DNA of 64,000 nt from Tubulanus polymorphus (lineage: Eukaryota > Nemertea > Palaeonemertea > Tubulaniformes > Tubulanidae): NCBI RefSeq assembly GCF_964204645.1, contig NC_134027.1, positions 21,998,485 to 22,062,484 on the forward strand. Reading direction: 5' to 3'. The notes under the pieces were generated by a model that saw only the letters and a program-made list of their open reading frames with translations, was not told the origin of the DNA and ran no database searches. The position numbers and the translations under genes are program-made. Below are positions 36,201-48,200 of the stretch, one piece after another (position 1 is the first letter of the stretch; the number at the start of each line of letters is the position of its first letter).

Positions 36201-39200
36201 GGACCTGCTGGATCCTCGCTTGCCACAGGAGGTCGCAGGTTAACCATTGCTCGAATGTACATAGCCATGTTCGCGTAATTCTGCGCTTAGTAAACCCGCT
36301 TTAGTTCTTCATTCAGTGAACATGAACATGCAAATTCTTGTCAAATCACGTGTCGTTTAAATTAAAAGTACTTTTGCGATTCTAATTGCGGGTCAATCAA
36401 CAGCTGTGGTGAATGAACGACGTAAAATTGGGACGTAACACAACGGCGAATTTCGATTGAATAGATTAGAATTAAGTTCTATCGGGTGACCTCATTAAAG
36501 TTCTGTTGACCTTAAACAGCTATCGGGAAAAACTTGATAATAATATATCTAGATTATCTTTTACAGATTGTCCTAGGCCTATATATTAGCTGCGTTCACA
36601 CTAGGTGAACTAGTAGTTCCGTACTGATATACACGGCTTATAAGCGCGGAATGCGATTCCACGCCCAAAAGCCGATCTCAGTACGGCACTGAGCTGGCCA
36701 CGTATTTTCTGTAGTGTGAACGCAGATTCGGCGCTTAGCTAGCCACGTATTCACATCCTCGTAGTACAAAACACTGAACACTAATTACACTCCCCTCTAT
36801 TGGCACACTGGGTGACTACTATACTGGGCTTACTAAGTGCCGAATTGCTGACTCGTAGTGTGAATGTAACTGGCTGTATAAGTGCCGTATTTTGGTGAAT
36901 TCGGCACCAGCGAAGTACAGGACTTCGTAAGCGCCGAATCTAGTGCGAACGCGGCTATTGAAATCGATAACGCGCATATCTTTATTTACATTCATTTCAG
37001 AAAGACGTGCACTTCAATATTCGTTCTGACCCTTATCTATGTTCATCGAACTGATCATGCATTTGTTGAAAATTATTTCTTTAGACCTAGCTGCCAACTG
37101 TTCTCGTTACTATTTCGTGATAAGAAGTACCGATTTTATTTGTTTGATGCTTTATTTGTTTGATGCACCGTATACAGAAATATGAATGATGTCACCGAGG
37201 GTCTTACTGTTGATTACTGATCTAATGAGAACATTTTCTTTCATATTTCGATGAAATGTTACTGATAAGAATTCAATTCGTTACTGATAGCATTTTTCAG
37301 AGGTCAGAAGCCCGGTTTCGTTAATCAGTTCCCAAGGCAATAATAGCTGAGTGGGAGTAGCATTGAAAGGGTTAATTCCGTTTCGAACGCTAAAAACTGG
37401 CGTAGATACGAATGAATTTTATTGTAACTAATCGTACGACGTTTTTAATGATTTTTATAGGACTCTGATACGATTCTCGTTTAAACACGTCGGCCGAGCG
37501 GTGCTGTTTTTGTGCGGTTTTTATCGGATAAAGACGCGCGGTCGTCTGGCGACCAGCGCCGAAGCGCCGATCCTCTGCGTCGCGCCGCATTCGTCGTTCG
37601 TCAACGCGTTCGCGTATCTCGCCTGCGGATTGCCGACGGGTATATCGCGCGTCGAAAATCGCGACCTACCGATACTAGGAAGTATGATTTAATACTACTG
37701 ATCTTTGCTTGTAGCCGTCTTACGCATTTTGGTGACGGTTCTAACTTCGGTGACGTTGTCCCGGCCCAGTTTCATGGACATGGCCAGTTCTTCGATGTTT
37801 TTTTTTTTCACGAAACAGTATTTGAAATTTTGGAATCAATTCGTTATTTTCTGAAGCGGTAATAAAATCTGTCCTATTAAACTGGGGCCCTAGGTATGTT
37901 CTTTAGGTCCAGGTTCGAGATTAGGAAATGGGTCATACAATCGTAAAGTTGTTGTGAAAGTTGCCAGTGCAGTAGATTCCCGAAGCAGGGCATGCAGCAA
38001 GGAATGAACACGAAACCTGTAAGTGTTTATGGGTTTCGCTACTTCACTTTGCCCGCTATGGCACACTGATTAAAACAAGAAACACTGAAGCAAACCTAGC
38101 CATGTATGGATTGTATCACGTGGTATCAAAATGGGAATGATTTTGATCAGTCTCGTGATTTGCTTGTTTTTACTGACTAGTTATTGTGTATCTGTGTTTA
38201 ACTACTCCGATCGTCGCAAACGCATCAATCGAAACAAGTGTTCCAAGAAACGTACGGGCTGGTTACGCAGTGCGAAACAATATTGTGCTAAACAATGTTT
38301 TAGAGCTGTAAGCGCTGTCGTGAAACAGTGTTTCAGTAAACTATGTTTACGAGCAATGAGCACAGCCATGAAACTAGCCAGAAAAACATCTCCGTTTCCT
38401 GTTATGCGTTTATGCCCACGCTAGGCCTAACCCGTTTGCAGCCAGTCGCGATAGAACCTCGATTGCGCTGGTGTCCGAAAGTCATAATTCGACTAAGAAT
38501 TTGAATTTTATAAAAAAGAGCCTTTACCAGGGATGAAAATCTTGCGACCATAGACGGTCATTTCTGACTTTTTCTAACATTTTCTTTATTCCTGAGAACA
38601 GTGTTAATCACCTAAATCGCGGGCGTCACATCAGAGCGCTCTGTAGTTAGGAGTGCTCCTTAAGACAGTTTTCGGCAGTTGTTAGCACAACTGTGGAGTC
38701 GGAGAAACCAATATGGCGTCTCATTCAAAAAGCGGCTCTAATTCAGGCCCAAACTATTAACATTTTGACCAAAAGGAAGTAAGTTTTTTGGCTAAAAGTT
38801 ACTGATTTTTGTTCCCTCCCCCCCCCAATTTTTTTTTTTTGGAAAATATTTTCCAACTTGTTCAATATGGGCCGTTTTCATCCCTGCTATACCGTAGTTT
38901 TTCGATTGGTGCGTTTTAATTGATCAGAGTTATACAGAGTTGCCTATGCGCTGTTTTAGAATGAATCGTTCGAACTGACACAGCATGTCGAAGGCTATAT
39001 ATATGTGCATTTAATGAATTTTAAAACGGCTACAGGCAATTATCACATGTTCGCTTCGTAAATCAATTGTAGGGATCGGATTCCGCGGCTGTGACTCTTG
39101 TGTCGAGAGTTCAATGGAAGCGATCGAACTGATTCAGTTTCAGAAGTTCATGTTGCTCTACCTATTACGCGTAAGGTTTTATGGGTGTGGATAAACCTCG

Positions 39201-42200
39201 CATTTCCAAGCGGCCATAGTTACAGTAAGAAACCGCGATTGAAATGTATACTCGGTCGATAAAATCGGGGTGCTCCGGCTGGTGAAAATGGCTTCTCTTG
39301 TGTCGTACGTGTTCGGTCCGAAGTTCGCATCCGTTTTCTACACCTGGAAAAGGCGTAGTTAGATGAGGAGAAAAGATGTTTAATGACGGTTTATGGATTT
39401 TTAGTGCATGTTTTGGAATCGGTTGGTGTACGGCGACATCGATATTTTGTCCTTGTGATCGATTGACTAACTTGAATGTATGAAAATACTAAATTTCAGT
39501 GTGCTGCGCAAAATAATAGAATACAACTTAGAAATCTCTCTGCTGTGTTTCGTCGCTTGACAACGATATCGGAATGTTATATGCCAAAATTGGTTTTGTC
39601 TAAATCGGGCTCTTTTTGTAAAGCCGAAGAACTCCCATGGTTAGAAATGAACGTGAAACAGTAACGCCGCTACTTTAGTGACTGTACGCAGTGCGCTATG
39701 AACCCTAGTGCCGGCTGATTGGAAGTTCATACCCCTGGGGCCAGTTACTCAAACGTTGGTCGAAGATAACCGGTAGATAATACCGTAGTAACAATGAAAT
39801 TCTAATTGTCACTAAATGTCAACTATCCACCGGTTAGCTTAAACCAACTATTGAGCAACTGGCCCCAGAGTGTCGCAGATTTTCCAGTAACATAGCGGAA
39901 TACATAGTGAAAACTTGAATAACGACGTATGCTTTTGGGTGTGAAGTTAAACGTACATCGATTATTAAGCTCAGTCGACAACAATGACAAGATATCATTT
40001 GCACTAGTTAGAGGGCTTGTGATGCCTCAAGTGCGCAATGCAATATTGTGGCAATAATGTGACTGGCTACATGGGCAACGTGACCATGGCACTATTGGCA
40101 AGTTCCAATAATGCATCTTTGGCGCTGTATGGGCAAGTAGCAATGCGACTATGGTACTGTATGGGCAAGTCACAATGCAACTATGGCACTATATAGGCAA
40201 GTTGCAACAATGCAACTATGGGCACTATGGCCAAGTTGCGGTAATACATTTCTGGCACTGTATGGGCAACTTGCAATGTGACTGACACTGTAGGCAAGTT
40301 CCAATAATGTAACTATGGCACTCTATGGGCAAGTCGCCAGTTGCAATATGACTTGTGGCACTGTATGGCCAACTCCTAATGATGTTGTTACTGTGGCACT
40401 TATAGGGTTCAAAACTAACTTGTTTGGTCGCTGTGTGCAATGGTCAGCGTAGCTAAACAATACATGCGAATATGCAGTAACCGACCAATCAGCGGAAATG
40501 ATCATGGGCCATTTTGTTATCGCGCGATATAATACTAGTTTCCTACTTGAAAGTGGTGCTGTGGCCTTCTAGAGTTTGTAAGTCAAAATTTGACTGTGTG
40601 TTGATCTTGAATAAAACTGTTAGGCCTAACTAACAAGTGCCGAACTTGTTACGTTGAATAAAGATTAGTTACAATTGATGACCTTTCCATTCTCGGTGGC
40701 TTCAAATCTTCAGGAGAATTTTGTTATAAGTTACTTATGACGACCTCATTCGTCTCAGCAAGATTATGATTTAGTTGCTAATGATGACTTCATTCTTTGT
40801 GACTTCACAATATCAGTAGAATTATGATCGGTGATACAAAAATTCATTAAAATTACGATGAGTTAGTATTGATGGCTTTCTCATTCTAAAATTCTAAAAT
40901 GACTTCAAAACATCAGTAAAATTATAATTAGTTGGTAATGATGAATTACTTATTCTCAGTGACTCCAAAACATCAGTAAAATTCTAGTTGGTAATGATGA
41001 CTTCTTATCCTCATTGACTTCAAAACATCAGTAAATTGCTATTATAATTGATTGGTAAATGATAACTCTTATTCTCAGTGACTTCAAAACATCAGTGAAT
41101 TGCTTATTATAATTGATTGGTAAATGATAACTCTTATTCTCAGTGACTTCAAAACATCAGTGAATTGCTTATTATAATTGATTGGTAAATGATAACTCTA
41201 TTCTCAGTGACTCCAAAACATCAGTAAATTGCTTAAATCATAATTGATTGGTAATGATAACTATAATTCTCGGTGACTTCGAAACAATATCGTTAAAACA
41301 TCAGTAAAATTATGATTATGAATCGTTAGTATTGATGACTTTTTCATTCGCAGCTACTTAAAAACTTCGGTAAATCGCTTAATTTAGTTACGAATGCTCG
41401 TCGTGTAATTCTATTCGCGGAACCGATTCCTAGAAAGAAATAAAACTCTGAATTGATAATACGGTATGTAGACAGGCTATGTACAGCGAACGTCGATAAC
41501 GAGTTCGTACCCGGAACTAAAAACCAGTTTATCACGCCGGCTTCTAGTAAAAATGTAGATATTCCTAGGCACACTGGCTAATACGCGATTTCTATGTCGC
41601 CCGTAACATTATTAGTGTGCGTAGTGTATATTTCTATATAATGACAAAAGCGCCTGATATCGCGCTAGGCGCTTGAACCTGTATACTGTCGCAACTTGTC
41701 GAAAATGAATTTCTTTTTATACCGGTTACGCCCGAAAACATATGGAGTTTCATCGAGATTGAATGAAATTGATACTCATAATTGAAAGATTTTTTTGTTG
41801 TTGAATTATCGAGTAACCGCGATATATTTTTGTTTTGACATGCGAAATATAATTAGTGTTTGTTCGATTGTATTTAATGAATTAGATTGATACCTGGGTT
41901 ACAACTTAACTAGTAATGTTTATAGGTTACTGTCGAATCATTAAGTAACTGAGTTGAATAGATTTTTTTCAAAGACGCGAAATAGAAACTTTTGAAAGAA
42001 TTTGTACCCTGGTTGGCCTACATTTCTTCTACCTGTTAAGGCTATCCAATAAAGAAGTTTCCAGTTTCTAGGCGCCAATTTGTGGCGGTCCCTCGAGGTC
42101 CCAATTGTTGCGATAATTTGCGCTCATTTTTAAAACATAAGTTTAGATTGAATATCATAAAGTTCTGCAATCCCTTGCTCGACGAACTTAACTTATACAG

Positions 42201-45200
42201 CAATCTAAAGGAAATTAAATGCAGATATTTGCTGGCGATTCTTGGAATTTTTGAACGCAACAATTTAGAACAGTGACAATGTGAAACCAAGGACCGCATA
42301 TCTAAACCTCGCGTAAAAGAAATCGCAAATGCCAGCCCTAGGACTGTCAACATTTTGGCGGTATAACGAATGTGGCTGTTTAACGAAATGGCGATAGTGA
42401 GACATAGTATACAAGACATGACTATTGATCAAATACAGAATCGAGGTGGATTAATCTTGATTTAGGAAGCATAAAGGTCTTAGCGCATTTCATTTAGATA
42501 ATAGAAATGAATTGACAGTGATGCGTGATACTGCCGACCATATGTATCGATTCTTAACATAACAGATGGGTGAAATCTCGTCGACGAAAGATCGTTGGCA
42601 GTGCAACTACTATTTTCTCTATGAGTTCGAATAGGGCCGTTCTGGGATTTCGTTGGGGTTCTGGTGGAGGGTGAGAGGTGGTTTAACGAGAGCTATTTAC
42701 GTATTTGAAATGAACTGTGCACAAGGAAATTCTTGGCAATAGGTGAATTTGGCGGTATGACAAGCGTTGACTGTAGTTGCAATATTGTGGGTACGCAAAT
42801 TATGGATTGGGATTAGGATTTTGTTTACATTCCAACCATTTCTAAGGTACACGGAGGGAGACTATAAGATATACAATATGGTTACCCATCTGATGCTGCC
42901 CTCTAGTGGTAATTGAATCTTCATCATAATCTTAAGATGCCGGCGTTGTCCCCATAACTGTATGTGAAGGTGTGTGCATGTGTTGGTGTGTGTATGTTGG
43001 ATATCAGTTTCATGAAGATTTCTTCTTAAAAGAAATAAACCTCTTACGAAATTAAGAGCATTTAGCGCTCGTTTTATAGACTTGAGTTTTAGTAATAAAC
43101 TTTCGGCGTTTGTTTAGAAATTCAGGCGAACTGCTTTTGTAAGAAACAAATGCGAGAACTGATATGATGTGGTCGGAACTACGAAATTGAGACCGGGTCC
43201 TGAGGCCCATTAAAGTCCAAGTGGTCTTGAGTCCTCAGACTGATATCCATGCATATCTATTGAACTGACCCGAGCAAAATTTGGCCCGCGCTGAGCGAAG
43301 TGAGTCATTTCCAGAACCAGTTTCAACAATTTGACCTGTGCTGAAATTTTGCCCAGGTCTGGTCCAACATTTTTGGATGGGTTCACCGGGCACAAGCTCA
43401 TTTGGCACCCGTGTGAACAGTTGTTCCGGGCCTTGTATGCTCGTGTGATCGAAGGTTGCTGTCCAAATTAAGTGGTTTCACTAATACCAAGTCTATAAAA
43501 CAGCAGGGGCCAGTTGCTCAAAAGTTTGATAGAGTTAACCGGTGAATAGTTGACGTAGTGTCAATTTCATCATTACGATGGTAACTATCCACTGGTTAAA
43601 TAAATGAAGAAATCCCACACTTCGAATTTAAAATTATACGATCAAATTTATCATTATGAAACCGCAACGTTTCATGGCTGTTAGTAAACAGCCGAAACGT
43701 TGTGGTTTCATAATAATAAATTTGATCGTATAGGCCTAATTTTAAATTCGAAGTGTGGGATTTCTTCATTTATCTACAGTATACACAGATTATAGTGTTT
43801 ACTCGACAACTATCCACAGGTTATCTTAACCCAACTTTTGAGCAACCGGCGCCATCGGAAAACCGTATAGTCGCGGCTTAAATTCAAGCCCGGTTCAGCC
43901 GTCGATGAATGTTCGCTTAAATTTACTTACAGATTTGATTCGTACGACGCAGCCGGTCTACGTTTCGAGAGACAATCAAGGCTCGCGCATCGATACGATC
44001 GAAGAGATCAAACGCAGAGCCGTGTCCGGCGGGGCCTGGTCTCAGGTCATGATATTCCCGGAGGGAACTTGCACGAACCGATCGTGTTTGATCACGTTTA
44101 AACCAGGTTCGTACTCGGGGTCGGGTTCGATTGGATATGTCGGCGGCAGGGGCCGCATCGATGTGAAAAATGGCGATGAATTTCGAAAATCATTTTGAAA
44201 AATCTTTATGAAAATGTGAAAATTCAACTGATATAAGTGACTTGCTAACCTTTCCAGCGCTGACTAATTGATACTTAAGTGCTGGAGATGATTTGAAAGT
44301 ATTAAAAAATTCTACCCCAGTGTGACATATTATGGGCATACGGTGCATCTACACTTCGGTGCAGTGTATCGTTAGTTACTATATCACTGTTTGACCAGTG
44401 CTGTTTTTTTTAACACCCTCAACCCGCTAAGCGCCACACAGGGCATTATAAGCGCGTTCGATGTTTCTTTTTCCCAATGGGGGAGAGACCAGAGAAGAAC
44501 CTTCGACCAAGAAACTCTGTCGCCACCAGGGTTTGAACCCATAGACCCTGGATTGACGAGACCAGCGACCGGTGGCTTCACCCACTCAGCCACAGCGCCA
44601 CTCTGTGCTGTCATCTTTCAATGGAGATAAAAACGAATTACTAATAACATTGATACGCCGCAGTGTGGTGTACTAGCTAAGTCGATCACTGCGGTGTAGA
44701 TGCACTCAAAGGGGGTTAGAATATTTTGATCCCCTTAAACCATGTACCATGTACCATGGACCTCAGAATGAGTGTGCATGTATTCACAAGCTGCGTTAAA
44801 GATTAAGAAATTTCATTTCAATCAGTCCAGATTGCGATCGACAATCGCTAATGTTATTGCACCTCGACATGAAAAAAATGTGAAAAATCTGGAAAACTTA
44901 TGTTAGAGGAACGTGAAAAATTCTAGTAAATTTTGTTATGGGAAAGAAGTGAAAAAAGTCATTTGCAAAAAAATGGCTAAAGAGATTATACCTCGTTTCT
45001 TCTAATTGGTCGGTCCATTTTGTAAACAGCAATATAATGCTATGTAACTGCTAGGTGTGGTAAGCTTGATCATGATTTTTAAAAAAGTTATCTTTATGGT
45101 GGATGTACGGTCGGCCGGGTCAACTTTAAAGCTCAGAAATGAGAAACGAGTTGTCGATTTTTTTAGCCCGAGGATTACGAAAAAAAAAATTCGAAAATTC

Positions 45201-48200
45201 CAGAGTTCATCAATTGAACTCGTGTGTCAGTTCATATCCCGCGTGAAAAATGGTTATTGGACGCGGAGAGTGTATTCTATCGTTTTTCGCAGTCATCGCC
45301 CGCAGCATATCCACCCAGTATCGGCGGGTATAAATCCGCGAAGAATTCCGGCGTGCTTTTCGCTTTCGTGCGTCGACGCAAACGCAACGAGAGAAACTTT
45401 TTATGAGAAAGAAAGAAGTTGTCATCATCAAAACCAATTTGTTAACATACCCATCACCGCACGCACGTCCGAGTACCTCGGTTTCTATGGTTACCGTCGC
45501 GTAATCGGAAGGTGATGGTTGTTCTTTTTCGGCGGATGGTTTAACGTTCTAGGTCACGAGTAGTTGAAAACCCACTCACGAACTTTATAGTGATTGAAGT
45601 ACATCTCCATATTTGTATTCCGTCGATACGGTATCTATCTATCAGAGCGAGCATTGTGTGGGTTAGAGTTGTTAGAGCGTTCGACCGTGGGAAGCCAGGT
45701 CGTGGGTTCGAACCCCCCCCCCCCCCGTACATTACGATAATGTCCTCGGGCAAGACACTTCTCCTCATCGCCTCTTTCCCCCCTGGGAGTAAATGGGTAC
45801 CTGACCTGATAGATGACTCCTGAGCGCTTAGTAGTTGCTCGAATGTTACTTCAGGGAGAGATGACTGATGCATGATGAGTTATAAGCTGGGGGTAATAAT
45901 ACCAAATTTGGAGCCCATTTGAACAGACTCTTGTTTGGATACCTGCGCTATATCAATGACAATTATCATTATTATCTGTCCTCAGTACCACGAAATCGGG
46001 ACAAACTTGGGAATTTTGAAATGATATTCCCAGCACCTCTCTCTTTAAAATAGTAGCGCGATAGGTTGTTTAACCCTTTCAGTGCTGACTAATTAATACC
46101 CTATAGTGCTGGAGATAATTTGAAAATTCTAAAAAATTCCACCCTAGTGTGTTGAACAACGGAATACCACTATAGTGGGTCTACACCGCGGTGCAGTGTA
46201 TCGTAACTAGCTGATATTTCTCTATGTTTGACATGTGCTGCCATCTTTCAATAGAGATAAATACTAATTACATCAATATACCGCAGTGCGGTGTACTAGC
46301 AAAATGTATCACCGATTCATACGCCGCAATGCGGTGTAGACGCGCTGAAAAGGTTAAGTTTTTCTTGTTTCGCTCTATGGGTCGGTGAACTGAACATCGA
46401 AACGCGTAATCGCGAAATCTAATTCGCGTTTCGAGTTTTTTTTTTTTTTTTTTTCATATATCGAGCCTGAGACGCACGGCTTTATAAAACGAACGGATCG
46501 AAAACCGGTTTTGAATACCGAAACAGTAATAATCGATGTCTATTTTTAAACTATTATTTTAGGAGCTTTCATCCCAGGTGTGCCGGTTCAACCAGTCTGC
46601 ATTAGATATCCGAATAAAGTGGTAAGTTAGTATCAGCACACGCACGCGTGTGTAACTATCCCGATCAATCGATTCGAATTTCATGTTGTCGTACACGGTG
46701 CGAATATGATAAACAGATCCGATGAAATGAGATAACTATTGACCAGATCGTGTGTTGAAGTCGGGTTCACGAGGTCGATACATTAATCATTCTGAGATGA
46801 TTTCAATAATGATTGGTATTTACAGAATCCCCCAATGAACTAATATTAACGCCACGGCGAAGTAAGTTTCCCCCCCCCCACCCAAACTTGTGTTTATAAG
46901 ATTTTGACCTTAGAGTAGGGATTGACCCTGTTATTTATTTGATTGGTAGATTTCCTTCGATTTGGAGTCCCTTACAAACCCACCAGACCTGCAGGGACTG
47001 AAGCGAGGGGGAGGTGTGTTCGGTTTTAAAATCAGATATCGAATTACAGATGTATAGATATAGAGTTGTGTGCTGCCCATCACCTAGTCCGTTTGCTATG
47101 ACTTCTTCATGATTTCATCCGATTTGAGTCGAAAGACATTTTTGCGACCTTTCTCCCCGACCTAGTTGAACCAAAAAACCAACCTTATCAGTATAGAATT
47201 AGTTTATCATTCCGACCCTGATGATATCAGTTTTAAACTATTGTCTTAGTATGTTATCAATGTATTTTTGGCCTTTGATAGAGACTTTTAAATACTTTTT
47301 AAGTTGTGCAAAATGTATCGCCTGGTTTCTCAGACTATCAATCGTTCGGATATATTTTACCGTCAAATATTTGTATGACCTGACTTTCGAAATCAAACTC
47401 CTGATAAGTTATTTAAAACAAAGACAAATAAGAATTTATCAAAAAATCTGAATTTTCAGTTTTAAACTGAAAACTATTTTCAAGGAATGACAATTAATAT
47501 TGTTTTGTCTCAAACCGATCGATTTGGATTTTTAATGAATAAAATGGTCAACGTTTTGAATGATTTTTTGGCCATTTGATTGCGGGTTTGAGAATAATTA
47601 TGATCGCTTTCAAAATGATCGGAAAATTATCACGTGACTAAGCGAAATCGCAGCCATTTTGATGTTTTGTAATTGTCAGCGACATTGTTGTGAACCAAAC
47701 TTCAAAACGCGGAAACATAAGAAATTTTTTTGTATCAATTGCGCCGTGCTTTGCTTCAGAAAATCAATTGAAATATAGAACACGAAATTTTTATGGCCTT
47801 AAGGCTTGATATATAATACCGTATTGTTATTTGATATTACATTAATTCTGCCCTTAGTCGGTCGGAATTACCGGCTTTCAAATGTATTAACGATAAAACA
47901 CGTAGATTCTTTCTGACTAATGTTCTGTAATTTTTTTTTACATATATGAGTTAGAAAATCAGGAAATAAGTGTTTATTAGGAATGTTGAAAATATGTCGA
48001 GTATTCATTCATTGAATATCTCCCTGTTGTAGCAGAATAAAGCAAGAATTCACGCAACCTCCGGCATTATTCATACTCATTTCGCAACAGTTTCTACTTC
48101 TAGGTATCTGTGCAAAAAGATGGAATAATTTTTAATAAGGGGGAATTTTTTAGGGAAAATGGTTTTGCCTTCCAGGGGCGGATATAGGACATTAGTGGGA

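Larger units (their letters stand above)
37682..43505. other. LPCAT intron; foldback and tandem arrays
   Basis: Holds the foldback 39737-39867 and tandem arrays at about 40030-40400 and 40690-41350 (listed separately). A 97-codon frame at 38131-38424 is discussed in the findings. A C/T homopolymer run is at 38815-38845. No further alternative exon with an APHSS-type motif was found. Confidence 0.4.

Noticed and set aside
45057-45515. 152-codon + strand frame and overlapping frames near 45.2 kb
   Set aside because: Several frames on both strands are open at once in a CpG-bearing patch; none resembles a known protein and no consistent splice borders fit the LPCAT gene.
45650-45730. Possible tRNA gene (A and B boxes)
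   Set aside because: No complete cloverleaf or acceptor stem, a long C-run after the B box, and a non-tRNA body with a SINE tail shared with 52808-53034.
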